The notes: generated by a model from the sequence alone, not told the origin. DNA of 7,600 bases from Acidobacteriota bacterium (GCA_023380575.1 JAMCRM010000243.1:1-7600); one strand, 5' to 3'. Counted from the first letter of the stretch, positions 1 through 6,880 are shown. Translations and numbers: made by a program.

Positions 1-857
1 GCACTGAGGCGCGACAGGCGCTCGCATTCGGCATTGAACTCGCAACCCACCAGGGCGATGGCGGCGAGGAGGTACATCCATACCACCAGCGCGATGCTGG
101 CGGCGATGCTGCCGTAGAGGATGTTGTAGCGGGCCACATTGCGCACGTACCATCCGAAGCCCGAGGTGGCCAACAGCCATAGGACCGTGGCCACCACGGC
201 CCCCGGCCACACGCCGCTCCAGCGCTGCTTGCGGTAGGGCCCGAAACGGTAGAGCAGGCCGGTTACGAGCACTGTGCCGCCGAACGCCACCGTATAGCGC
301 GCCAGCCGCCCGGCCCACTGCCAGGCCCACGCGAAGGGAGTCAAAAGGGGGTCCACCTTCATCCAGTTCAAAATTATGCCCTCGATGTGGCCGCCGAACA
401 GGATTAGCACCGAAGCGCCCACCAGCGGCACGCTGGAGGCCAGCACCAGGACCATGGCAACCGCCGAGCCGCGGACAAAATCGCGGTTGCGCGGCACGCG
501 GTAAGCGGCCTGGAAACCTTCGATGAGGCTCTTGATGACGCTCGAAGCGGCCCACAGGGAAACAAAGCCGGCGGCGACCAGCAGCGGCGCGGGGCGGGAT
601 CCGCGCGCCTGGAATTGAATCAGAACCAGGTCCTCGGTGCCGGGTGGAACGATTTGCGACAGGAAGTTTTCGATGGTGGAGGAGACAAACTCCGCGCGGG
701 TCTGTACCAGAATAGTGGCCGCGGACGTCAATACTGGGAAGAAGGACAGAAGCGCCGAATACGCCGCGCCCTTGGCGATGGAGAAGCAGTTATCATCGAA
801 TGCCGCGACCACACTGCGGCGCAAGAGCCACGGCAGAAGCTTCCACGTGAGCCGCAC
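1..857 (-). CDS. YihY/BrkB-family inner-membrane protein (partial, C-terminus beyond left edge)
   Basis: Reading the minus strand from a GTG at 857 gives 285 uninterrupted residues running off the left edge. Family marks are an early segment AAYSALLSFFPVL (31-43), matching the YihY pattern of small residues then SxxP, and a late block with LYRFGPYRKQRW (202-213), WPGAVVATVLW (217-227), YNILYGS (244-250) and GCEFNAE (271-277), which correspond to the family's conserved LYR-P, GA-W, Y-YG and GAE-N-E positions. About six hydrophobic segments are visible near 31-52, 90-112, 132-156, 187-203, 215-237 and 248-272. The family was once named ribonuclease BN, but that activity belongs to another protein; its true role is unknown. 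The GTG is the first start codon after an in-frame TGA about 100 bases upstream, and it has no Shine-Dalgarno sequence. The gene is divergent from the ABC operon. Family call secure, start less so. Confidence 0.93.
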   Translation of the reverse strand, partial: MRLTWKLLPWLLRRSVVAAFDDNCFSIAKGAAYSALLSFFPVLTSAATILVQTRAEFVSSTIENFLSQIVPPGTEDLVLIQFQARGSRPAPLLVAAGFVSLWAASSVIKSLIEGFQAAYRVPRNRDFVRGSAVAMVLVLASSVPLVGASVLILFGGHIEGIILNWMKVDPLLTPFAWAWQWAGRLARYTVAFGGTVLVTGLLYRFGPYRKQRWSGVWPGAVVATVLWLLATSGFGWYVRNVARYNILYGSIAASIALVVWMYLLAAIALVGCEFNAECERLSRLS

Positions 858-864
858 ATTAGCG

Positions 865-893
865 AGTATAGCGGCCCGCGCGGGAGCGGTGAC
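865..893 (-). promoter_or_regulatory. Possible promoter for the YihY-family gene, leaderless spacing
   Basis: On the minus strand a TATACT (5 of 6 to the -10 consensus) occupies 870-865. A weak -35 candidate GTCACC lies 17 bp upstream at 893-888, matching only three consensus positions. A start site 6-8 bases after the -10 would fall at about 857-859, right at the GTG start codon, and no Shine-Dalgarno sequence precedes that codon. This fits leaderless transcription, but only the -10 is convincing. Confidence 0.35.
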
Positions 894-920
894 GGCCCTC
901 CTGGAGGAAAGTTCCCCGGT

Positions 921-950
921 TTGACAAGACTTGGCGGCCGTTTCTATGAT
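921..950 (+). promoter_or_regulatory. Sigma70-type promoter for the ABC/pncB operon
   Basis: A perfect -35 hexamer TTGACA at 921-926 is followed after 18 bp by TATGAT at 945-950, five of six matches to the -10 consensus. The predicted transcription start is near 957, giving a leader of about 88 bases before the ATG at 1045. It is the only strong promoter candidate I see in front of the plus-strand genes, and the tight spacing of all later genes suggests that it serves the whole run. Confidence 0.6.
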
Positions 951-969
951 GAAATTTCACACTCTATCA

Positions 970-995
970 GGATGCCGCGCGCCGAAGCGGCGTCC
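970..995 (+). promoter_or_regulatory. Hairpin in the 5' leader of the operon
   Basis: GGATGCCGC (970-978) pairs with GCGGCGTCC (987-995) over nine base pairs, one of them a T/G (U-G) wobble, around an eight-base loop. It would begin roughly 13 bases after the predicted transcription start. No T-run follows it on either strand, so it does not look like an intrinsic terminator. A role in mRNA stability, in pausing or as part of a larger leader structure is possible; no known riboswitch class is recognised. Confidence 0.4.
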
Positions 996-1012
996 GCAGT
1001 AACCACCATATG

Positions 1013-1022
1013 GCAACGTTGC
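1013..1022. repeat. 10-bp perfect palindrome upstream of the ABC ATPase gene
   Basis: GCAACGTTGC is a perfect inverted repeat ending 22 bases before the ATG at 1045. It could be half of an operator or part of leader RNA structure. A palindrome of this length arises by chance fairly often in a region of this size, so functional meaning is uncertain. Confidence 0.25.
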
Positions 1023-1044
1023 GTTTCCAGTCTGGAATTTAGCT

Positions 1045-2028
1045 ATGATCAAAGTCGAAGGTTTAACGAAGCGATACGCCCGTACTGTCGCTGTAGATAA
1101 CATTTCCTTCGAAGTCGAGAAAGGGCAGATCGTGGGTTTTCTCGGTCCCAACGGGGCGGGAAAAACCACCACGATGCGGGTCCTTACCTGTTTCCTGCCA
1201 CCCACGGCGGGAAATGCCAGCGTGGCCGGCTTCGACGTTCTGGAACAACCCCTCGAGGTAAAAAAGCGCATTGGTTATCTGCCGGAAACCCCGCCGCTTT
1301 ACCCCGAGATGGAAGTGGACGAGTACCTCGCCTTTGTCGGCCGGTTGAAGGGCATCGGGGCGGCGGATCTTGCGCGGCGCATGAATGAAGTGACGGAACG
1401 GTGCGCGCTGGGCGATGTCCGGAAGAAACTGATCGGCAAGCTCTCCAAGGGCTTCCGGCAGCGCGTGGGGCTGGCGCAGGCTATCATCCACAACCCGGAC
1501 GTCCTGATTCTGGACGAGCCCACCAGCGGTCTCGACCCCAAGCAGATTATCGAAACACGCGAACTGATCCGCAGCCTGGCCGGGGACCACACCATCATCC
1601 TCAGCACCCATATTCTTTCCGAGGTGGAGCACTCCTGCGAGCGCGTCATCATCATCAGCAAGGGCAAGCTGGTGGCCATTGACTCGGTGGCCAACCTGAC
1701 CAACCGGCTGCGCGGTTCCGAGGCCGTCGCCGTTGAAGTCGAAGCGCCCGAGGGCGCGCTCAACGAGCGCGATGTGCTGACGCGCCTGGAGCAGGTGGCC
1801 GGGGTGAGCCGCGTGCTGCCCAAGGGCAGCCGGGACGGCCGCGCCACCTTCGAAGTGGAAAGCCTGCAGGGACGCCACATCCGCGCCGAACTGGCGCGCG
1901 CCGTGGTGAACGCCGGCTGGAACCTCAACGAACTGCGCGCCGTCGGGTTCAGCCTGGAAGACATCTTCCTGCAACTCACCACCTCCGAAGCCAAGGGCGC
2001 CACCGCCGCCAATAAGGGGGCCAAATGA
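1045..2028 (+). CDS. ABC transporter ATP-binding protein, GldA-like (ABC-2 type)
   Basis: This 327-residue cytoplasmic ATPase should power the permease encoded next. Motifs in order: Walker A GPNGAGKT at 34-41; a Q-loop position in IGYLPE (76-81) occupied by Glu; signature LSKGFRQRVG at 133-142; Walker B VLILDEP at 153-159; D-loop SGLD at 161-164; switch His189 in STHI. After the ATPase core (to about 215) comes a C-terminal extension of the kind found in ABC-2 exporters, with LEDIFLQLT at 304-312. The early part and the Glu Q-loop resemble GldA of gliding Bacteroidota and related ABC-2 ATPases. The ATG at 1045 puts the usual MIKVEGLTKRY at the N-terminus; only a weak GGA (1034-1036) precedes it. 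The stop overlaps the permease start by four bases (ATGA), which indicates translational coupling. What it transports is not visible. Family assignment is very secure; the GldA label means similarity of type, not gliding. Confidence 0.96.
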   Translation: MIKVEGLTKRYARTVAVDNISFEVEKGQIVGFLGPNGAGKTTTMRVLTCFLPPTAGNASVAGFDVLEQPLEVKKRIGYLPETPPLYPEMEVDEYLAFVGRLKGIGAADLARRMNEVTERCALGDVRKKLIGKLSKGFRQRVGLAQAIIHNPDVLILDEPTSGLDPKQIIETRELIRSLAGDHTIILSTHILSEVEHSCERVIIISKGKLVAIDSVANLTNRLRGSEAVAVEVEAPEGALNERDVLTRLEQVAGVSRVLPKGSRDGRATFEVESLQGRHIRAELARAVVNAGWNLNELRAVGFSLEDIFLQLTTSEAKGATAANKGAK

Positions 2029-2792
2029 AAAACATGTGGATCATTGCTCGAAAAGAACTGAACAGTTACTTCGCGTCGCCCATCGCCTATCTGCTGATGG
2101 CGTTTTTCGGGTTGATTTTCGGGTTCGGCTTTTTCACCGCCACCCGGGATTTCGTGCGCTTCAGCTTCCAGGCGCAGATGATGGGCCGCAGCATGCCCAT
2201 GAACATCAACGAGCAGATCATCCGCCCCCTGCTGGGCTTTGCCAGCACCGTGGCACTGTTCATCGTACCCATGATCACCATGCGGCTGTTTGCCGAAGAG
2301 AAGCGCACCGGCACCATCGAACTGCTCATGACCTCGCCCGTGCGGGATATCGAAATCATCGTGGGGAAATGGCTGGCCGCCATGGGGCTGTACGCCTGCG
2401 TGCTGGGCATGTCGGCGCTTAACATCGCCATGCTGTTCGCCTTCGGCAAGCCGGATTGGAGACCGGTGCTGGTGGCCTACCTGGGATTGCTGCTGCAGGG
2501 CGGCACGCTGCTGGCCATCGGTGCGTTCATCTCCACCACCACGCGCAACCAGATCATCGCCGGGGGCGTCACGTTTTTCGTGTGCCTGCTGCTGTGGCTG
2601 CTGAGCTGGTTCACGGCTTTTGACAGCACCGGGTGGGCTTCGGTGGTCAACTATCTTTCCATCGTCACGCACTTCGACACGTTCGCCAAGGGCGTGCTCG
2701 ACAGCCGTGACGTCGTATTCTACGTATCCATGATTTTCCTGGGACTCTTTATCACGTCGCGTTCCATGGAATCGCTGAGATGGAGGGCGTAA
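2025..2792 (+). CDS. ABC-2 type permease, GldF-like
   Basis: The 255-residue integral membrane protein is the expected channel partner of the preceding ATPase. Six hydrophobic segments can be read near 17-37, 68-86, 114-139, 148-170, 176-196 and 229-246, the standard ABC-2 layout. The start KNMWIIARKELNSYFASPIA and the cytoplasmic-loop motif EEKRTGTIELLMTSP (91-105) are characteristic of the GldF/NosY-type ABC-2 permeases, as is the SIVTHFDTFAKGVLDSRD stretch (212-229) before the last helix. The ATG at 2025 overlaps the ATPase stop, with a purine-rich AAGGGGG at 2014-2020 four bases upstream; a second in-frame ATG at 2034 would remove only three residues. The following gene starts one base after the stop. 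Substrate unknown. Membrane topology was judged by eye. Confidence 0.95.
   Translation: MKNMWIIARKELNSYFASPIAYLLMAFFGLIFGFGFFTATRDFVRFSFQAQMMGRSMPMNINEQIIRPLLGFASTVALFIVPMITMRLFAEEKRTGTIELLMTSPVRDIEIIVGKWLAAMGLYACVLGMSALNIAMLFAFGKPDWRPVLVAYLGLLLQGGTLLAIGAFISTTTRNQIIAGGVTFFVCLLLWLLSWFTAFDSTGWASVVNYLSIVTHFDTFAKGVLDSRDVVFYVSMIFLGLFITSRSMESLRWRA
2782..2786 (+). promoter_or_regulatory. Ribosome binding site of the GldG-like gene
   Basis: GGAGG lies seven bases before the ATG at 2794 and inside the last codons of the permease gene. It fixes the start of the GldG-like protein and supports independent, efficient initiation there. Confidence 0.6.
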
Positions 2793-2793
2793 C

Positions 2794-4218
2794 ATGAAAA
2801 CCGACTGGCTCAAGAAAAGGCAAACCAAGTACACGGCCTACGCGACCACTTACATCCTGATCGTGGTGGCGGTTCTGGCGGCAATCAATTTCCTGGCCAA
2901 CCGCTACAACAAGTCGTACGACGCCACGGCCAACAAGCAGTACAGCCTCTCCGAGCAGACTGCCAAAGTGGTTAAGGGCCTGAATCGCGACATCCACATC
3001 ACCTATTTCGATGAGACCGCGCGTTTTCCGCAGGCGCGCGACCTGCTGGACCGCTACAAGGATCTCTCCCCGAAAATTCAGGTAACCTACATCGACCCGG
3101 TTCGCAAGCCGCAGGTGGCGCGCGCCGCCGGTTACATGCGCGACGCACCCATCCTGGTGGATAGCGGCCTGCGCAAGGAATCCGCCAAGAGCCTGACCGA
3201 AGAGGAGGTCACGGGCGCGCTGATCCGCTCGCTCAAGAGCGGCGAGCGCACCGCCTGCTTCCTGAGCGGCAGCGGCGAGCACGACCTGGACGATTCCGGG
3301 CCGCGCGGCTATTCCTCGCTGAAGGAAGCGCTGGAAAAGAACAATTACAAGACGCGCAGCATTTCGCTGGCCGCATCCATTGCCAAGCCGCAAGGCGCGG
3401 CCCAGGTGGGCCAGGTGGCGCAGGCGAAGTTCGAAATTCCGAAGGATTGCAGCGTGCTGGTGGCGGCGGGTCCCAAGACGGCCTATACCGCCCCGGTGGT
3501 TGCCGCCATCAGGTCCTATGTGGAAGGCGGCGGGCACGCCCTGTTCCTGCTGGACACGCCGGTAGCCATCGGCAAGCAGGAGCAGGCCGCGGATAATGCG
3601 GATCTCGAGAAGTTGCTGGCGGATTGGGGGGTAACGGCGAACAAAGACCTGGCCCTGGACCTCAGCGGCCTGGGCGGCATTTTCCAGCTCGGCCCCGAAG
3701 TGCCGGTTATCGCCTCATACGATTCGCAGCCCATCGTGCGGGACATGAACCGGATTCCCACCGCGTTTCCACTTTCCCGGACCCTGGAAGCGAAGAACGG
3801 CGACAAGACCACCGTGGAGAAATTGTTTTCGACGACGGACGACAGCGTAGCCGTGACCAATGCCAGCGGGCCGATCGACCCGAAGAAAGGCAGAAAAGGG
3901 CCGCTCACGCTGGCCGCGGCCGGCACCTACAACGGCGGCAACGGCGTGCAGGGCAGGTTCGTGGTGTACGGGACCTCGCTGTGGGCGCAGAACGGAATCT
4001 TCGGTTCGCGCTCCATCGGCAACCGTGACCTCATGCTGAACACCTTCAACTGGTTGAGCTCGGACGAAGACCTCATTTCCATCCGGCCCAAGGAAGCCCA
4101 GGACCAGCCGCTGAATGTGAACGGGCAGAGAATGTCCCTGCTGTTTTGGATGAGCGTGGTATTCTTCCCGCTGGCCGTGGTCGGCTCCGGCATGGTCACG
4201 TGGTGGCGCAGGAGGTAG
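2794..4218 (+). CDS. GldG-like ABC-associated membrane protein
   Basis: The 474-residue protein has one transmembrane segment near 18-36 and another near 449-470 followed by WWRRR, so a domain of about 400 residues should lie outside the cytoplasm. Features of the GldG / 'ABC-type uncharacterised transport system' family are the post-helix stretch with NKQYSLSEQT (47-56), the GSGEHD motif (159-164; the family usually has GHGE), and a Rossmann-like strand-turn DCSVLVAAGP (218-227) followed by YVEGGGHALFLLD (242-254). The family resembles the non-peptidase part of intraflagellar-transport-type (IFT52/GldG) domains and is thought to bind a partner rather than act as an enzyme. It sits one base after the permease stop, as expected for an obligate partner of the ATPase and permease. 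The motif Gly-Ser-Gly-Glu differs from the usual Gly-His-Gly-Glu. Role beyond transporter association is unknown. Confidence 0.92.
   Translation: MKTDWLKKRQTKYTAYATTYILIVVAVLAAINFLANRYNKSYDATANKQYSLSEQTAKVVKGLNRDIHITYFDETARFPQARDLLDRYKDLSPKIQVTYIDPVRKPQVARAAGYMRDAPILVDSGLRKESAKSLTEEEVTGALIRSLKSGERTACFLSGSGEHDLDDSGPRGYSSLKEALEKNNYKTRSISLAASIAKPQGAAQVGQVAQAKFEIPKDCSVLVAAGPKTAYTAPVVAAIRSYVEGGGHALFLLDTPVAIGKQEQAADNADLEKLLADWGVTANKDLALDLSGLGGIFQLGPEVPVIASYDSQPIVRDMNRIPTAFPLSRTLEAKNGDKTTVEKLFSTTDDSVAVTNASGPIDPKKGRKGPLTLAAAGTYNGGNGVQGRFVVYGTSLWAQNGIFGSRSIGNRDLMLNTFNWLSSDEDLISIRPKEAQDQPLNVNGQRMSLLFWMSVVFFPLAVVGSGMVTWWRRR
4210..4215 (+). promoter_or_regulatory. Ribosome binding site of the DUF4340 gene
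   Basis: A consensus AGGAGG ends seven bases before the ATG at 4223 and overlaps the last codons of the GldG-like gene. It makes this the best-defined translation start in the window. Confidence 0.65.
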
Positions 4219-4222
4219 CACG

Positions 4223-5554
4223 ATGAAATTCCGGGGACTACTGGTTGCGGCCGCCCTGCTGGCGGTGCTGGGAGGGCTGCTATACTGGTCGAACAAAAAG
4301 CAAAAATTGGCCGACGCGAAAGGGCCGGATGCGGGCGGCTCGCTGAAGCTCCTTTCCATTCCGGAAGATCAGATCAAGGACGTCAAGCTGGTCAGGACCG
4401 TGGACACCACGGTCCTTAGCAAGGGGAACGACGGCAAGTGGCAGATTGCGGAACCCAAGCCGTTGCCGGCGGACCAGGACGCGGTCAACTCGATGGTGTC
4501 GAGCCTCTCATCCCTCACCGGGGACAAGCTCGTGGAGGAGAAGGCCGCGGATATCTCTCCTTATGGTCTCAAGCCGCCGACCCTGGAAGTGGAAGTCGGC
4601 CTGAAGAACGGCAAGACGGACAAGCTCATGATCGGCGACGAAATTCCCACCGGCGGCGGTAACTACGCCATGGTGGCCGGCGACCCGCGCGTGTTCACGA
4701 TCTTCAGCTCCACTAAGACGAATTTCGACAAGGGATCCAACGACCTGCGTGACAAGCGCCTGCTGACCTTCGATTCCGAAAAGCTCACGCGCGTGGATCT
4801 CCAGAGCGGCGGCCAGACCCTCGAGTTCGGCAAGAACGCCAACAACGACTGGTCCATCCTGAAGCCCAGGACGCTGCGAGCGGACGGGTCCCAGGTGGAG
4901 GAACTCATCCGCAAGCTGAAGGACGCCAGGATGGATACCCTCACCACCGCCGAAGACGCCAAAAAGGCGGCCGCGGCTTTCGGCTCGGGAACGCGGGTTG
5001 CCGTCGCGACGGTCTCCGACCCCAACGGGAACCAGCAACTGGAAGTCCGCCGGGACAAGGACAAGAACTACTACGCCAAAAGCTCCGTGGTGGAAGGAAT
5101 CTGGAAGGTGGGCAGCGACCTCGGTGAGGGCCTGGACAAGAAGCTGGACGACTTCCGCAACAAGAAGATCTTCGACTTCGGCTGGAGCGATCCCACCAAG
5201 GTGGAGGTGCGCAACGGTTCCAATACCGCCGCTTACACGAAGAGCGGCGACAAGTGGATGGCCGGTTCCAAGCAGATGGATGCCTCCTCCGTACAGGCGC
5301 TGATCGAGAAATTGCGCGACCTGAGCGCCGCGAAATTTCCCGACACGGCGCCGGCCGGGGCCGCGGTCCTCGATGCCACCGTGTCCTCGAACGACGGCAA
5401 GCGGGTCGAAAAGGTCACGCTAACCAAGGCGGGCAACAGCTATTTCGCGAAGCGGGATGGCGAGCCGAGCATCTATGAAGTGGACGCCAAGGCGGTGGAA
5501 GATTTGCAGAAAGCAGCCGGTGAAGTAAAGGAGTACCAACCGCCTAAGAAGTAG
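4223..5554 (+). CDS. DUF4340 domain-containing protein, membrane-anchored, three internal repeats
   Basis: The 443-residue protein starts with a short positive stretch and one hydrophobic helix (about 4-22, ending LLYWSNKKQK), which is either an uncleaved anchor or a signal sequence; no lipobox Cys is present. The rest is soluble, Lys/Asp-rich and should lie outside the membrane. It matches the DUF4340 type found next to GldG-like genes. By eye it holds three copies of one unit, about 47-180, 181-317 and 318-435. Each opens with a short strand (IKDVKL, LTRVDL, PTKVEV), then a Trp-centred turn (W73, W210, W345) and an Ala-Asp/Asp-Ala plus helix (V88-L103, V225-L240, V357-A370). The first two end in a matching LRDKRLLTF / FRNKKIFDF element. 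No catalytic motif is seen. It probably serves as a periplasmic accessory of the transporter; its function is unknown. Confidence 0.88.
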   Translation: MKFRGLLVAAALLAVLGGLLYWSNKKQKLADAKGPDAGGSLKLLSIPEDQIKDVKLVRTVDTTVLSKGNDGKWQIAEPKPLPADQDAVNSMVSSLSSLTGDKLVEEKAADISPYGLKPPTLEVEVGLKNGKTDKLMIGDEIPTGGGNYAMVAGDPRVFTIFSSTKTNFDKGSNDLRDKRLLTFDSEKLTRVDLQSGGQTLEFGKNANNDWSILKPRTLRADGSQVEELIRKLKDARMDTLTTAEDAKKAAAAFGSGTRVAVATVSDPNGNQQLEVRRDKDKNYYAKSSVVEGIWKVGSDLGEGLDKKLDDFRNKKIFDFGWSDPTKVEVRNGSNTAAYTKSGDKWMAGSKQMDASSVQALIEKLRDLSAAKFPDTAPAGAAVLDATVSSNDGKRVEKVTLTKAGNSYFAKRDGEPSIYEVDAKAVEDLQKAAGEVKEYQPPKK

Positions 5555-5557
5555 ACA

Positions 5558-6880
5558 GTGAACGGCCTTCTCACAGACCTCTACGAACTGATCATGGCCG
5601 CCGGTTACTGGCAAGCCGGCAAGGTTGGTGAGAAGGCCGTGTTTGAGCTCTCCGTCCGCCGCCTCCCCGAAAACCGCAATTTCATTCTCGCCGCCGGCCT
5701 GCACAGCGCCGTGGAGTATCTGCTGAACCTGGTGTTCCAGGAAGAAGAGATCGCCTACCTGCGCGGGCTTCCGCAATTCTCGCTGGTTCCGCCCGCCTTC
5801 TTCGATTACCTGAGGGATTTCCGTTTCACGGGGGACCTGTTCGCCGTGCCCGAGGGGACTCCTGTTTTCGCCGGCGAACCGCTCCTGATCGTCCGCGCCC
5901 CCATCATCGAGGCGCAGATTCCGGAGACCTTCCTGCTGGCCGCCATCAGCTTCGAAACCATGATCGCCAGCAAAGCCGCACGCGTGGCGGCGGCGGCCGG
6001 CGGCCGGGGGGTGGTGGAGTTTGGGACCCGCCGGGCGCACGGCCCGGAATCCGGTGTACTGGCGGGACGCGCGGCCTACCTGGGCGGCTGTATCGGGACC
6101 AGCAATGTTCTGGCGGGCTTCCGCTACGGCATTCCCGTGATGGGCACATCGGCGCATTCCTGGGTAATGTCGTTCTGCAGCGAGGCCAGGGCATTCCGCA
6201 AGTTGCAGGAGGTGCTCGGTCCCAACACCATTCAGTTGGTGGATACCTACGATACGCTCGAAGGCGTGCGGAGGGCCGCGGAGGCGGGCCGCCCGTTGTG
6301 GGGCATCCGGATCGACAGCGGCGATTTTCTGGCACTCTCGCGAGCCGCGCGGCGTATTCTGGACGATGCCGGGCTTCAGGAGGCCAGGATCATGCTGAGC
6401 GGCGACCTGGACGAGTACCGCATTCGCGACCTGCTGGCCGCCGGCGCGCCGGTGGACGCCTTCGGGGTGGGAACACAACTGGCCACCTCCGCTGACGCTC
6501 CCAATCTGGGCGCCATATATAAGCTGGTAGAATTGGATATCAGCGGCATCAAGCGGTTCACCGCCAAGTTCAGCGAGAGCAAGCGGACCTTGCCGGGCGC
6601 TAAACAGATTTTCCGGTTTCCCAATCGCGACGTGCTGGCCCGCGCCGGCGAGTGCAGCCCCGGCGAGCCGCTGCTGCGGCCGATCATCTTGGGGGGCCGC
6701 CTGCTGGAGCCGCTGCCAGGCGCACGGGACGCGCGTGCCACCGCCACCCGGAACCTGGCGCGCCTACCAGGGGCGATGCGAGGGCTCGAACCCGCTCCGC
6801 CCTGGCCGCTCGAACTGAGCAGGGACCTCCAGGCGTTGGTGGAGCAGACCAGCCGCAACGTTTTCACGACAGTGTCATGA
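5558..6880 (+). CDS. pncB: Nicotinate phosphoribosyltransferase (EC 6.3.4.21)
   Basis: The 440-residue cytoplasmic enzyme joins nicotinate and PRPP, with ATP hydrolysis, to give nicotinate mononucleotide in the Preiss-Handler NAD salvage route. Conserved family segments are LLTDLYELIMAAGY (4-17), VVEFGTRRAHGPE (152-164), GTSAHSWVMSF (196-206; His200 is the candidate phosphorylated His), QLVDTYDT (226-233), GIRIDSGD (249-256), SGDLDEYRI (281-289) and FGVGTQLATS (302-311). The length is in the usual 400-490 range and the C-terminal end with LPGARDARA and LSRDLQAL is normal for the family. I chose the GTG at 5558 because the next in-frame start (ATG 5594) would remove the conserved TDLYEL motif. 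No good Shine-Dalgarno is placed correctly: AAAGGAG at 5527-5533 is 24 bases away. Translation may therefore depend on coupling with the upstream gene, whose TAG ends three bases earlier in the same frame. The stop overlaps the hydrolase start. Confidence 0.96.
   Translation: MNGLLTDLYELIMAAGYWQAGKVGEKAVFELSVRRLPENRNFILAAGLHSAVEYLLNLVFQEEEIAYLRGLPQFSLVPPAFFDYLRDFRFTGDLFAVPEGTPVFAGEPLLIVRAPIIEAQIPETFLLAAISFETMIASKAARVAAAAGGRGVVEFGTRRAHGPESGVLAGRAAYLGGCIGTSNVLAGFRYGIPVMGTSAHSWVMSFCSEARAFRKLQEVLGPNTIQLVDTYDTLEGVRRAAEAGRPLWGIRIDSGDFLALSRAARRILDDAGLQEARIMLSGDLDEYRIRDLLAAGAPVDAFGVGTQLATSADAPNLGAIYKLVELDISGIKRFTAKFSESKRTLPGAKQIFRFPNRDVLARAGECSPGEPLLRPIILGGRLLEPLPGARDARATATRNLARLPGAMRGLEPAPPWPLELSRDLQALVEQTSRNVFTTVS

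Noticed and set aside
897..907. Palindrome CCTCCTGGAGG between the divergent genes
   Set aside because: The arms are only 5 bp and the site resembles a Shine-Dalgarno sequence on each strand, but no start codon lies at a suitable distance on either; chance is a sufficient explanation.
970..995. The leader hairpin as an intrinsic terminator
   Set aside because: No T-run follows the stem on either strand.
615..1100. Plus-strand open frame of 161 codons spanning the divergent promoter region
   Set aside because: It overlaps the N-terminal half of the YihY-family gene, both promoters and the ABC ATPase start, and has no recognisable protein features.
1299..2834. Long minus-strand open frame opposite the ABC ATPase and permease (511 codons)
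   Set aside because: It lies opposite two clearly recognised genes, its product is rich in His, Gln and Arg with no recognisable domain, and such frames are common opposite GC-rich coding DNA.
5420..6478. Minus-strand open frame of 352 codons opposite pncB
   Set aside because: It is a mirror of pncB codon bias, has low-complexity composition and no motif.
6652..6876. N-terminal extension of the cysteine hydrolase
   Set aside because: This stretch reads the 3' part of pncB in another frame; the family's conserved N-terminal strand begins right at the ATG at 6877.
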